The notes beneath the pieces were generated by a model, which ran no database searches, was not told the DNA's origin, and saw only the letters and a list, made by a program, of their open reading frames with translations. The position numbers and the translations under genes are program-made. From Pseudomonas sp. B21_DOA (GTDB taxonomy: Bacteria > Pseudomonadota > Gammaproteobacteria > Pseudomonadales > Pseudomonadaceae), in contig CP086683.1 of assembly GCA_030544685.1 (NCBI GenBank), positions 5,332,001 through 5,396,000 of the forward strand: a DNA stretch of 64,000 nt, written 5' to 3'. The first letter of the stretch is position 1; every line of letters begins with the position of its first letter. Below, piece by piece: positions 44,626-53,618 of this stretch.

Positions 44626-45139
44626 ATGCCATTAAAACCCGCGCTTTTACTATTGACCGCCCTGCTCCCCGTCATCCCTTCCAAAGCCGCCACGCTTCAT
44701 CGTTGCGAGGCCGCTGACGGCAGCGTCACCTTCACATCGATGAGCTGCGCAATGGGTGAGCAACTCTCGGTTCAGGAGGTTCATCCCTATTCTCCCGGCT
44801 GGGTCGCAATCATGCCGGAGCTCAATCACGAAGCTGTGACAGGCATGAACGACCGCGGCCGCGAACCGGGCATCGTCGGCGGCGCCGAACACAAATGTGG
44901 AAACCAGATCGATAACAGGCAGCGGCGCGGAAGCAATCATCAACCGGCGGGTGATTGCCGGCATGAGCCAGCGGGACGTCGAAAGCGCACTGGGCAAGCC
45001 GGACAAGATCAACACGCGCACATCGACCACGAGCTATCGTTACGACCTCAAGCGAGGCCGCAGTGCTCAAATTGATTTTGATGAAAGGGGTTGTGTGAAG
45101 GGAAAAGCCAAATCCCGGACAGCAAAAAGCCCGCGTTAA
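44626..45139 (+). CDS. Exported DUF4124 protein with OmlA-like C-terminal part, frame broken once
   Basis: A signal peptide (KPALLLLTALLPVIPSKA) is followed by a DUF4124 domain (TLHRCEAADGSVTFTSMSC) and a C-terminal SmpA/OmlA-like stretch (VIAGMSQRDVESALGKPDKINTRTSTTSYRY). The first frame runs on to 45075 as nonsense; the second enters before 44897. Removing one base near 44931 (GGAAGC) joins RQRRGAIINRRVIAGM and gives 170 aa. ACGGAGGA lies 8 bp before the ATG. The envelope location is inferred; function unknown. Confidence 0.78.
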
Positions 45140-45152
45140 ACGCGGGCTTTTT
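45124..45152 (+). terminator. Terminator after the DUF4124 gene
   Basis: AAAAAGCCCGCGTTAAACGCGGGCTTTTT perfect stem with T-tract. It overlaps the end of the coding frame and lies just before tRNA-Arg on the opposite strand. Confidence 0.9.
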
Positions 45153-45158
45153 GGTATA

Positions 45159-45235
45159 TGGTGCACTCGACAGGATTCGAACCTGTGACCGCTCGGTTCG
45201 TAGCCGAGTACTCTATCCAGCTGAGCTACGAGTGC
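45159..45235 (-). tRNA. tRNA-Arg (anticodon ACG), copy 2
   Basis: The minus strand begins GCACTCGTAGCTCAGCTGG; anticodon stem CTCGG/CCGAG with loop CTACGAA, so anticodon ACG (inosine, reads CGU/C/A). Encoded CCA, 77 nt. Identical to the copy at 45308-45384. Confidence 0.97.
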
Positions 45236-45307
45236 ATTTTGTGTTTTTAAACCAGACCACAACTGGTTGAAGCCGAGTTACTCACCTTACAGCAAATAAC
45301 TCTTAAA

Positions 45308-45384
45308 TGGTGCACTCGACAGGATTCGAACCTGTGACCGCTCGGTTCGTAGCCGAGTACTCTATCCAGCTGAGCTACGAGTGC
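45308..45384 (-). tRNA. tRNA-Arg (anticodon ACG), copy 1
   Basis: Same sequence as the copy 72 bp downstream: cloverleaf with anticodon ACG, TTCGAAT T-loop and encoded CCA. The identical tandem pair arose by duplication. Confidence 0.97.
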
Positions 45385-45491
45385 ATTTGTTGCCGCGCAT
45401 TATAGGCCGTCTAATCTCTATGTCAAACACTTTTTCTAGTAATTTCAACAACTTACAGAAGAAGCCAGATTACGACGTACTAAGCAAATAA

Positions 45492-45581
45492 TGGCGGAGA
45501 ACGGGGGATTCGAACCCCCGACACCCTTTTGAGGTGTACTCCTTAGCAGGGGAGCGCCTTCGGCCACTCGGCCAGCTCTCC
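45492..45581 (-). tRNA. tRNA-Ser (anticodon GCT), one base missing from the anticodon stem
   Basis: Class II tRNA of 90 nt including CCA, starting GGAGAGCTGGCCGAGTGG with a long variable arm (ACACC...GGTGT). Anticodon GCT reads AGU/AGC. The anticodon stem reads CTCCC on the 5' side but GGAG on the 3' side where GGGAG is expected, so one G appears lost. It is likely another homopolymer error. Confidence 0.92.
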
Positions 45582-45643
45582 GCAACACGGGGCGTATATT
45601 AACCAGCTTCTTCCCCGTTTGCAAACATAAAAATCGATAAAAA

Positions 45644-45832
45644 TTAATGGCTTGGTTCTTCGTCCTTCTCTTTCTTTATACGCAGGTAAATTTCCTCACG
45701 GTGCACCGCAACCTCTTTCGGAGCGTTGACGCCGATACGCACCTGGTTTCCTTTGACGCCGAGCACGGTCACGGTGATTTCGCCGTCACCGATAATCAGG
45801 CTTTCCGCGCACCGACGAGTCAGAATCAGCAT
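45644..45832 (-). CDS. rsmA: Carbon storage / secondary metabolism regulator RsmA (CsrA)
   Basis: A 62-residue RNA-binding dimer ([22 protein letters not shown]-contacting [12 protein letters not shown]). It binds GGA motifs in mRNA leaders and represses translation until titrated by RsmX/Y/Z small RNAs. The gene order lysC-rsmA-tRNA-Ser-tRNA-Arg matches P. aeruginosa. Full length. Confidence 0.96.
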   Translation of the reverse strand: MLILTRRCAESLIIGDGEITVTVLGVKGNQVRIGVNAPKEVAVHREEIYLRIKKEKDEEPSH

Positions 45833-45972
45833 ACCTTTCTCCTTACGCCATTCATTTCAGGGACAACAGTCTGCAAAAAAGGCACCCGACCTACAACCGC
45901 AGCGATCGTAGCCCTACATGCCTGAGTATTGACCAGCGCGAGCAAAAGAACAGTTCCGGGGCTCGCGCCATT

Positions 45973-46005
45973 CAAAAATAAAGGGCGCGGTCAGACCGCG
46001 CCCTT
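45973..46005 (-). terminator. Terminator of lysC
   Basis: AGGGCGCGGTCAGACCGCGCCCT hairpin; on the minus strand followed by TTATTTTT. It begins 12 bp beyond the lysC stop, so rsmA must use its own promoter in the roughly 140 bp that follow. Confidence 0.9.
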
Positions 46006-46017
46006 CACTGAAGCGGA

Positions 46018-46512
46018 TTACTCGCCCTGACGGGCCGGAGCATCCAGTTCGAAAGCCGTGTGCAGCGCGCGCACGGCCAGTTCCAGGTATTTCTCTTCGA
46101 TCACTACGGAAACCTTGATTTCCGAAGTCGAGATCATCTGGATGTTGATGCTTTCTTTCGCCAGGGATTCGAACATGCGGCTGGCCACGCCTGCGTGGGA
46201 ACGCATGCCGACGCCGACGATCGAGACCTTGGCGATCTTGGTGTCGCCAACGACTTCACGGGCACCGATCTCGCGAGCGGTGTTTTCCAGCACGGTCTGT
46301 GCGGCCTGGTAGTCGTTGCGGTGCACGGTGAAGGTGAAGTCGGTGGTGTTATCGTGCGCGACGTTCTGCACGATCATGTCGACTTCGATGTTCGCGGCAC
46401 TGATCGGGCCGAGAATCTTGAACGCCACACCCGGGGTGTCTGGCACGCCACGGATGGTCAGCTTGGCTTCATCGCGATTGAAAGCGATGCCGGAAATGAT
46501 CGGCTGTTCCAT
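46018..46512 (-). CDS. Possible aspartate kinase beta subunit from an internal start in lysC
   Basis: In frame within lysC, AAGAGGAAACC immediately precedes ATG at 46512, giving MEQPIISGIAFNRDEAKL and a 164-residue product made of the two ACT domains only. Bacillus and Corynebacterium aspartokinases make exactly such beta subunits from nested starts. The Shine-Dalgarno and the product boundary fit; whether it is used here is inference. Confidence 0.55.
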   Translation of the reverse strand: MEQPIISGIAFNRDEAKLTIRGVPDTPGVAFKILGPISAANIEVDMIVQNVAHDNTTDFTFTVHRNDYQAAQTVLENTAREIGAREVVGDTKIAKVSIVGVGMRSHAGVASRMFESLAKESINIQMISTSEIKVSVVIEEKYLELAVRALHTAFELDAPARQGE

Positions 46513-47259
46513 GGTTTCCTCTTCATCAATAGTAATGAGGGTGCCCGGACCCTCCTTGAAGCTGTGCAGTACGCGCAGCGGAACGTTGTACTTGCCGGCG
46601 AATTCCACCGCACGGATCTGCAGGACCTTGGAACCTAGGCTGGCCATTTCCAGCATTTCTTCGAAGGTGATCTTGTCCAGACGCTGAGCGACCGGCACCA
46701 CACGCGGGTCGGTGGTGTAGACACCGTCGACGTCGGTGTAGATCTGGCATTCATCGGCCTTCAAGGCAGCTGCCAGTGCCACGCCGGTGGTATCGGAACC
46801 GCCGCGACCGAGGGTGGTGATGTTGCCGTGCTCATCGACGCCCTGGAAACCGGCGACAACCACCACGCGACCGGCCTTCAGATCACCGCGAATCTTCTGG
46901 TCATCAATCTGCAAGATACGCGCTTTATTGTGTGCGCTGTCAGTCAGGATCCGCACCTGATTACCGGTGTACGACACCGCCGGCACACCGCGTTTGATCA
47001 GCGCCATGGCCAACAGGGCAATCGTCACCTGTTCACCGGTGGAAACGATCACGTCAAGCTCGCGCGGAACCGGTTGTGCCTCGCCACTGATTTGCTTGGC
47101 CAGATCGATCAGACGGTTGGTTTCGCCGCTCATTGCAGACAGCACAACCACCAGGTCATCGCCGGCATCGCGGAATTTCTTAACCTTGTCGGCGACCTGC
47201 TCGATTCTCTCGACAGTGCCGACCGAGGTGCCTCCAAATTTCTGTACGATCAAAGCCAT
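46018..47259 (-). CDS. lysC: Aspartate kinase (alpha subunit)
   Basis: A 413-residue enzyme for the first step of lysine, threonine and methionine synthesis. Catalytic domain with KFGGTSVG (7-14) and the aspartate/ATP motifs GRGGSDTTGVALA and TDVDGVYTTDP; two C-terminal ACT domains bind lysine and threonine as feedback inhibitors. ATG at 47259 (MALIVQKFGGTSV). An internal start at 46512 may make a separate beta subunit. Confidence 0.96.
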   Translation of the reverse strand: MALIVQKFGGTSVGTVERIEQVADKVKKFRDAGDDLVVVLSAMSGETNRLIDLAKQISGEAQPVPRELDVIVSTGEQVTIALLAMALIKRGVPAVSYTGNQVRILTDSAHNKARILQIDDQKIRGDLKAGRVVVVAGFQGVDEHGNITTLGRGGSDTTGVALAAALKADECQIYTDVDGVYTTDPRVVPVAQRLDKITFEEMLEMASLGSKVLQIRAVEFAGKYNVPLRVLHSFKEGPGTLITIDEEETMEQPIISGIAFNRDEAKLTIRGVPDTPGVAFKILGPISAANIEVDMIVQNVAHDNTTDFTFTVHRNDYQAAQTVLENTAREIGAREVVGDTKIAKVSIVGVGMRSHAGVASRMFESLAKESINIQMISTSEIKVSVVIEEKYLELAVRALHTAFELDAPARQGE

Positions 47260-47349
47260 TTCAAAGCCGCCTCTGCCCATGAAGGGCGCCCAATAATCTT
47301 TCGAACAGTCGCCGGGCCCGCCACTAGACTGCGGGCCCGGCGAGCCGTC

Positions 47350-49966
47350 TTATAAAGCCTGCTCGACGAATGGAACGGTCAGCGCCAGTGCGCCATCCAG
47401 CGCAGCGGCATCGACACCGCCGCCCTGCGCCATGTCCGGACGACCACCGCCCTTCCCGCCCACTGCCGCAGCAGCCTGTTTCATCAAATCACCGGCTTTG
47501 AGTTGGCCAGTCAGGTCCTTGGTTACGCCTGCAACCAGTACGACCTTTTCCTCATGGACACCGCCGAGCAGGATCACTGCGCGGCCGAGTTTGTTTTTCA
47601 GCTGATCGACCAGCGCCAGCAGCGCCTTGCCATCCTGACCGTCCAGACGGGCGGCCAGCACCTTCACATCCTTGACGTCCACCGCCGAGGCCGACAGATC
47701 GTCGCCCGCCGCGCTGGCAGCCTTGGCCTGCAACTGCTCGAGTTGTTTCTCCAGCAGACGGTTGCGCTCCAGTACCGCCGAGAGCTTGTCGATCAGGTTG
47801 TCGCGGCTGCCCTTGACCAGGCTGGCCGCTTCCTTGAGTTGTTCTTCCGCCGCGTTCAAGTAGGCCAGCGCCGCAGCACCGGTGACTGCCTCGATACGAC
47901 GCACGCCCGATGCCACACCGCCTTCGCTGATGATTTTCAGCAGGCCGATGTCGCCGGTACGGTTGGCGTGGATCCCGCCGCACAGTTCGACCGAGAAGTC
48001 GCCCATGCTCAGCACGCGCACGCTGTCGCCGTACTTCTCGCCGAACAGCGCCATGGCGCCTTTGTTCTTTGCGGTTTCGATATCGGTTTCTTCGGTTTCA
48101 ACGGCGGAGTTCTTGCGAATCTCGGCGTTGACGATGTCTTCCAGCTGCTTGATCTGTTCTGGCTTGATCGCTTCGAAGTGGCTGAAGTCGAAACGCAAGC
48201 GCTGACTGTCGACCAACGAACCTTTCTGCTGCACATGCTCACCGAGCACCTGACGCAGCGCGGCGTTGCAGCAAGTGCGTAGCCGAGTGGTTCAGCGCAG
48301 TGGCGTGACGCACTTCGGCGTCGACGTGGGTTTCCACCGGCGCGCCAATGGTCAGACTGCCCGAGGCCAGCACGCCGTGGTGCAGGAATGCGCCGCCGGT
48401 CTTGGTGGTGTCGCGCACGTCGAAGCGGCTGCTGCCGGCCTGAATGAAACCGCAGTCGCCGATCTGGCCACCGGATTCGGCGTAGAACGGCGTCTGGTTG
48501 AGCACGATCACGCCTTCCTGACCTTCGCTCAGCACGTCGACCGACTGACCATCCTTATAGATGGCAACGATTTTCGCCGAGCCGCTGGTGGCGGCGTAAC
48601 CGGTGAATTCGGTGGCCACGTCAACCTTGACCAGAGTGTTGTAGTCCAGACCGAACGAACTCGCCGAACGCGCGCGCACACGCTGGGCTTCCATCTCGCG
48701 CTCGAAGCCGGCTTCGTCGACGGTCAGGCCGCGTTCGCGAGCGATGTCGGCGGTCAGGTCCATCGGGAAACCGTAGGTGTCGTAGAGTTTGAACACCACG
48801 TCGCCCGGCACCACGGTGCCTTTGAGCTCGGCCAGATCCTGCTCGAGGATTTTCAGGCCGTGCTCCAGGGTCTTGGAGAACTGCTCTTCTTCAGCCTTGA
48901 GCACGCGCTCGATATTGCTTTGCTGCTTCTGCAGTTCCGGGAAGGCTTCGCCCATCTCGGCGACCAGCGCCGCGACAATCTTGTAGAAGAAGCTGCCGGT
49001 AGCGCCGAGCTTGTTGCCGTGACGGCAGGCGCGACGGATGATCCGGCGCAGCACGTAACCGCGACCTTCGTTGGACGGCAGCACGCCATCGGCGATCAGG
49101 AAGCCGCAGGAACGGATGTGGTCGGAGACGACTTTGAGCGACGACTGATCGCCGTTTTCGCAGCCGATCGCTTCAGCCGAAGCCTTCAGCAGGTTCTTGA
49201 ACAGGTCGATGTCGTAGTTGGAATTGACGTGCTGCATCACCGCACTGATCCGCTCCAGGCCCATACCGGTGTCCACCGACGGCGCTGGCAACGGATGCAA
49301 CACGCCATCGGCGGTGCGGTTGAACTGCATGAACACGTTGTTCCAGATTTCGATGTAGCGGTCGCCATCTTCTTCCGGCGAGCCCGGCGGGCCGCCCCAG
49401 ATGTGCTCGCCGTGATCGTAGAAAATCTCGGTGCACGGGCCGCACGGGCCGGTGTCACCCATGGTCCAGAAGTTGTCGGACGCGTACGGTGCGCCCTTGT
49501 TGTCGCCGATGCGGATCATGCGCTCGGCTGGCACACCGATTTTCTGTGTCCAGATGTCATACGCTTCGTCGTCGGTGGCGTAGACGGTGACCCAGAGCTT
49601 TTCCTTCGGCAGCTTGAGCACGCCAGTGAGGAAGGTCCAGGCGAAGGTGATCGCGTCGTGCTTGAAGTAGTCGCCGAAGCTGAAGTTGCCGAGCATTTCG
49701 AAGAACGTGTGGTGACGCGCGGTATAACCGACGTTTTCCAGGTCACTGTTCTTGCCGCCGGCGCGCACGCATTTCTGGCTGCTGGTGGCACGGGTGTACG
49801 CACGTTTTTCCTGGCCCAGGAAGCAGTCCTTGAACTGGTTCATCCCCGCGTTGGTGAACAGCAGGGTTGGGTCGTTGCCCGGAATCAAAGAGCTGGAGGC
49901 TACACGGGTGTGGCCTTGCTCTTCGAAGAAGCGAAGGAAGGCTTCACGGATTTCTGCGCTTTTCAT
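47350..49966 (-). CDS. alaS: Alanyl-tRNA synthetase, frame broken once
   Basis: Essential class II synthetase. N-terminal aminoacylation domain ([36 protein letters not shown]), tRNA-recognition domain, editing domain ([27 protein letters not shown]) and C-Ala domain with DHHA1 ([15 protein letters not shown]). Near 48265 an extra A turns CTGCACGCC into CTGCAACGCC and shifts the frame inside the editing HxxxH motif, ending at 48239. Removing it gives one frame of about 871 codons. A free-living cell cannot lack AlaS, so the indel is almost surely an error. Confidence 0.95.
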
Positions 49967-50112
49967 TAGGTTCTTCCACGGAGGCTGCGGCCAAAGGCCT
50001 GTTCGAAACGTCGTGAGACGAAGCGACGGCAAAGGGCCGCATTATATCGGCCCTGCGCGCGGGGTACAGCGTGTTTATACGATAGAAACGGTCAATTGGA
50101 CGGCTAACGCTG

Positions 50113-51117
50113 TCACTTGCGTGAAAACTCGACGAATGTCGCGATCACTTGCTCGATTTGCGCGCGGCTAACGTCCACGTGCGTAACCATGCGCAAGCGC
50201 GCAGCGGCGCTGAGCCTGATCCCGCGTTCGCCGGCAAAGGCCTTGAGTGCTTGGGCTCTTTCGCCCATTTGCACATAAACCATGTTGGTTTGCACGGGTT
50301 CGACGACGAAACCGGCCTCACGCAGACCATCGGCGAGTAACTGCGCGTTGGCATGGTCATCCGCCAGCCGTTCGACGTGATGATCCAGCGCGTACAAGCC
50401 AGCCGCCGCGAGCAACCCGGCCTGACGCATGCCGCCACCGACCATTTTGCGCAAACGCCGCGCTTTGCCGATCAGTTGCTCGGAACCGCACAGCACCGAG
50501 CCGACCGGCGCGCCGAGGCCTTTGGACAGGCACACCGACACCGAATCGAAATGCTGGGTGATCTCCCGGGCATCGACGCCGAGCTTGACCGCCGCGTTGT
50601 ACAACCGCGCGCCATCCAGGTGCAATTGCAGACCATGCTCCTGAGTAAAGCGTCGGGCGCGCGCCAGAAACTCCAGCGGCAGCACTTTGCCCTGCATGGT
50701 GTTTTCCAGCGCCAGCAAACGGCTGCGGGCGAAATGGAAATCGTCCGGTTTGATCGCGGCGGCGACCTGATCCAGATCCAGTGAACCGTCGGCCTGCACT
50801 TCCAGCGGCTGCGGCTGGATCGAACCAAGCACCGCCGCCCCGCCACCTTCGTACTTATAGGTGTGCGCCTGCTGACCAACGATGTACTCGTCACCACGCT
50901 CGCAGTGCGCCATCAGGCCAAGCAGGTTGCTCATGGTCCCGGTCGGCACGAACAACGCGGCGGCAAAGCCCAGGCGTTTGGCCAGTTCGGCCTCGAGGCG
51001 ATTGACCGTCGGATCTTCACCGTACACATCGTCTCCGGTGTCCGCTGCAGTCATCGCCTCGAGCATGGCGGGAGTCGGTTGGGTGACGGTGTCGCTGCGA
51101 AGATCGATAACGCTCAT
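50113..51117 (-). CDS. ltaE: Low-specificity L-threonine aldolase
   Basis: A 334-residue PLP enzyme cleaving L-threonine or allo-threonine to glycine and acetaldehyde. It begins [18 protein letters not shown], has [11 protein letters not shown], and the PLP lysine is Lys199 in [12 protein letters not shown]. Fold type I, aspartate aminotransferase family. It lies downstream of alaS's start on the same strand order as in P. aeruginosa (between the aru cluster and alaS), and is divergent from the FMN riboswitch. Confidence 0.92.
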   Translation of the reverse strand: MSVIDLRSDTVTQPTPAMLEAMTAADTGDDVYGEDPTVNRLEAELAKRLGFAAALFVPTGTMSNLLGLMAHCERGDEYIVGQQAHTYKYEGGGAAVLGSIQPQPLEVQADGSLDLDQVAAAIKPDDFHFARSRLLALENTMQGKVLPLEFLARARRFTQEHGLQLHLDGARLYNAAVKLGVDAREITQHFDSVSVCLSKGLGAPVGSVLCGSEQLIGKARRLRKMVGGGMRQAGLLAAAGLYALDHHVERLADDHANAQLLADGLREAGFVVEPVQTNMVYVQMGERAQALKAFAGERGIRLSAAARLRMVTHVDVSRAQIEQVIATFVEFSRK

Positions 51118-51239
51118 GAACCTGGCCTCTGGTCAGATGGGGAAATCCCTTTGTGAAGTGGGATTACTGCGGTCATGGCGCCGATTAATCAAGCCTTGAA
51201 GAAGGAAAAATCGCGGTCTCGCTGAAAAAGCGCCATCCC

Positions 51240-51267
51240 TGTGGGAGCGAGCTTGCTCGCTCCCACC
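51240..51267. repeat. Single palindromic REP
   Basis: TGTGGGAGCGAGCTTGCTCGCTCCCACC: two REP arms fused head to head into one perfect stem with almost no loop, between ltaE and the FMN riboswitch. Confidence 0.85.
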
Positions 51268-51336
51268 GGTTCTGTGCAGGACCGAAAAATATGTGTTACA
51301 AACTGCGCGCTGCCCGAGATCGGGCGGCGAAAACGT

Positions 51337-51500
51337 TCTCAGGGCGGGGTGCAATTCCCCACCGGCGGTAATTGCGCGCAACGCGCATAGCCCGCGAGCG
51401 CTTGGCGTTGCACACGACTTGAGTCGGGTGCGTCGGCAAGGTCAGCAGACCCGGTGTGATTCCGGGGCCGACGGTCATAGTCCGGATGAAGAGAGAACGG
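51337..51500 (+). promoter_or_regulatory. FMN riboswitch (RFN element)
   Basis: The conserved core strings are all present in order: CTCAGGGCGGGGTGCAATTC, CCCCACCGGCGGTAA, AGCCCGCGAGCG, GGTCAGCAGACCCGGTGTGA, TTCCGGGGCCGACGGTCATA and GTCCGGATGAAGAGAG. It precedes the ribH2 gene by about 105 bp, so FMN would turn down its expression. I do not see a canonical terminator, so control may be at translation. Confidence 0.97.
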
Positions 51501-51605
51501 GATCGACGCCAAAGGGCCGTCCGCGTGCATTCGTGCCTGCGTTCGCACCCTTGCATCCCTTTCGATTCATAACGCCCTGTTTTTCACACAAACAGGAGTC
51601 AGAAC

Positions 51606-52115
51606 ATGCAACCCACCGTTATCGACAGCAAAAGCAAACACCCACAGGGCGAGCGCGTCGCGTTTATCCAGGCCTGCTGGCACAAGGAAATCGTCGACCA
51701 GAGCCGCAAAGGCTTCATCGCCGAAATGCTGGTGCAGGGTTATCAGGAATCGGACATCGATTTCTTCGAAGTCGGCGGCGCTTTTGAGATGCCGCTGCAC
51801 GCCAAGCTGCTGGCCAAGTCCGGCCGTTACGCCGGCATCGTCGCCGCCGCCCTGGTGGTGGACGGCGGCATTTATCGCCACGAGTTCGTCGCGCAATCGG
51901 TGGTCAGCGGCCTGATGCAGGTGCAACTGGAAACCGAAGTGCCGGTGTTCTCGGTGTCGCTGACCCCGCATCACTTCCATTCGGGCGAAGAGCATCAGAA
52001 GTTCTTCTTCGAGCACTTTGTGCACAAGGGCCAGGAAGCAGCGCGGACTTGCGCGGATACGTTGCTGAAGATTCGCGCGTTGCGTCGAACCGAGCCGCGC
52101 GCTGTAGCGGTCTGA
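51606..52115 (+). CDS. 6,7-dimethyl-8-ribityllumazine synthase, RibH2 type
   Basis: A 169-residue lumazine synthase making the riboflavin precursor from ArP and dihydroxybutanone phosphate. VAFIQACWHKEIVDQSRKGF, the FFEVGGAFEMPLHAK loop, GAALVVDGGIYRHEFVA and SLTPHHFHSGEEHQKFF match the RibH2 (Brucella type II) branch rather than the usual RibE/RibH1. AGGAG lies 8 bp before the ATG. It is monocistronic behind the FMN riboswitch, probably a second lumazine synthase besides a ribH in the main rib cluster elsewhere. Confidence 0.93.
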   Translation: MQPTVIDSKSKHPQGERVAFIQACWHKEIVDQSRKGFIAEMLVQGYQESDIDFFEVGGAFEMPLHAKLLAKSGRYAGIVAAALVVDGGIYRHEFVAQSVVSGLMQVQLETEVPVFSVSLTPHHFHSGEEHQKFFFEHFVHKGQEAARTCADTLLKIRALRRTEPRAVAV

Positions 52116-52123
52116 TTCTCACA

Positions 52124-52231
52124 TGATCGTTCCCACGCTCTGCGTGGGAATGCCTCAATGGACGCTCTGCGTCCGCTGTTGGGACGCGGAGCGTCCCTGG
52201 CTGCATTCCCACGCGGAGCGTGGGAACGATC
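52124..52231. repeat. Composite extragenic repeat, GATCGTTCCCACGC type
   Basis: Second copy of the repeat at 1604-1709: ATGATCGTTCCCACGCTCTG at one end, GGGAACGATC at the other, with ACGCTCTGCGT and GACGCGGAGCGTCC inside. It lies between ribH2 and aruE (convergent). Confidence 0.88.
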
Positions 52232-52250
52232 CACACGGAATGCGGTGAAG

Positions 52251-53258
52251 TCAGGCAAGGTTTTCGTCTGTGGTCGGGACGATCAGGATGCCGGCGCGCA
52301 GGCCATTCTTGACCTTGGGGTTGGGGAAGATGATTCGTGCGCCCTGCTCTTCGATCACCCAACGGGTATTGGCCAGGTCTTCGGCCAGCACATAACCCGG
52401 TTCCAGCTCGGAAAAGTTCTCGATGTCCTGAGGCAGATTCAGGCGGAACGCATCGCTGTGCTTGATGATTTCCCGCGCCACGCTGAACAACTGCAAGCCG
52501 TCCAGCCCTTCTTCTGTCTCCGGCTCAGTGCCTTCGATGATCTGCTTCAGGCGGGTTTCCAGCAGTGAAACGTTAACGCCATCGTTCTGCCCGAACGGTC
52601 GCGCCTTGCCCAATTCCAAGGTAAAAGCCTCGGCGTCGAGCTTGTCGTAGGTATAAGAACTGAACACGATCGACGGTTTGTTCTGCAACAGCACCGCCTC
52701 CATGCCAGCAGCGCGCAGGCGCGCCAGTTCGCGACGGGAATGCTGGCGCCCTTCCTTCCACGGGTACAAGGCGAACTGTTCGATCTTCGACCCACGAATC
52801 GCGGTGTGCAGGTCGTAGTGCAGCCGCTGGCGCTCGGGCTTGCTGAAGAAACTCGCCGCCAGCCGTTCCAGCTCGCAGGCGCGCAACGCTTCCGAGCCGC
52901 TGCTTTGTTCGTGGCGGCCGTTGAACAGCCGGTTGACGTCCTGCTCGACGAAACGCTCACCCTTGCGGATGGCTTCCGGGTTGCCGAACAGGAACAGAAT
53001 GCGTGCGCGCGGCTTGAGATCGCCGCGTGCGATGTCGTGCAGCAGCCGATCGAGCAACTCGATCGGTGCGGTTTCATTACCGTGGATGCCTGCCGACAGC
53101 AGCAGGTCCAGGCCATTGTCGCGCGCTTCCGGGGGCCGCACTTCCAGCGCCCCTTCGCTCAACCAGCGCATGCGCACGCCTTCGACAGTCAGTTGAGTCT
53201 TCTCCGCCGGTTCGCGGCCGGCGAGGGTCAGTTCAAGCAGTTTGCCGAGGGCGAGCAT
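52251..53258 (-). CDS. aruE: Succinylglutamate desuccinylase AruE (AstE)
   Basis: A 335-residue zinc hydrolase, last step of the arginine succinyltransferase pathway (succinylglutamate to glutamate and succinate). The zinc site is HGNE (His59, Glu62) plus His in [10 protein letters not shown]; a carboxypeptidase-like fold. It ends the aru operon, 12 bp after the small hypothetical gene. Full length. Confidence 0.95.
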   Translation of the reverse strand: MLALGKLLELTLAGREPAEKTQLTVEGVRMRWLSEGALEVRPPEARDNGLDLLLSAGIHGNETAPIELLDRLLHDIARGDLKPRARILFLFGNPEAIRKGERFVEQDVNRLFNGRHEQSSGSEALRACELERLAASFFSKPERQRLHYDLHTAIRGSKIEQFALYPWKEGRQHSRRELARLRAAGMEAVLLQNKPSIVFSSYTYDKLDAEAFTLELGKARPFGQNDGVNVSLLETRLKQIIEGTEPETEEGLDGLQLFSVAREIIKHSDAFRLNLPQDIENFSELEPGYVLAEDLANTRWVIEEQGARIIFPNPKVKNGLRAGILIVPTTDENLA

Positions 53259-53270
53259 AGAGCGATTTCC

Positions 53271-53561
53271 TTAATGGTCGTGGTTGCAATCCGGGCCGTG
53301 TACGTGATCCTCGTCAGCGCCGAGGTCAGCCGGTTCCATTTCCAGTTGCAGACTTACCAGATTAGTCGCCAATGGGCGCAGCAGCAGGTTGGCGTACTCT
53401 TCGTCACCTTCCTCGACGTCGACGCCGATCAGCAGCTGGCCACGGCCGTCCTGCTGGATCCACAGCTCTTTGCCTTGCCACATGACCGCAACGCGGGTGC
53501 ACGAGGTTTGCAATTGCGTGCCGTCGGTGTCTTCAAGGATCAGCTGCAGGGAATCGCTCAT
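53271..53561 (-). CDS. Small conserved protein in the aru operon, His/Asp-rich tail
   Basis: A 96-residue protein, MSDSLQLILEDTDGTQLQ..., predicted all-beta, ending with an acidic/histidine tail (DEDHVHGPDCNHDH) that could bind a metal. I chose the ATG at 53561; 12 upstream in-frame codons have no similarity. It lies between aruB and aruE on the same strand, as in P. aeruginosa. Function unknown; a metal-handling role linked to the zinc enzyme AruE is only a guess. Confidence 0.8.
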   Translation of the reverse strand: MSDSLQLILEDTDGTQLQTSCTRVAVMWQGKELWIQQDGRGQLLIGVDVEEGDEEYANLLLRPLATNLVSLQLEMEPADLGADEDHVHGPDCNHDH

Positions 53562-53618
53562 GTTTTTACTCTCTTGGGGTGACACGCCGCGCGCCACGTT
53601 CAGGCAGCGCGCCGGCGA

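Noticed and set aside
45159..45384. Integration site of a mobile element at the tandem tRNA-Arg genes
   Set aside because: No integrase, no partial tRNA copy and no unusual composition nearby; the pair is a simple tandem duplication.
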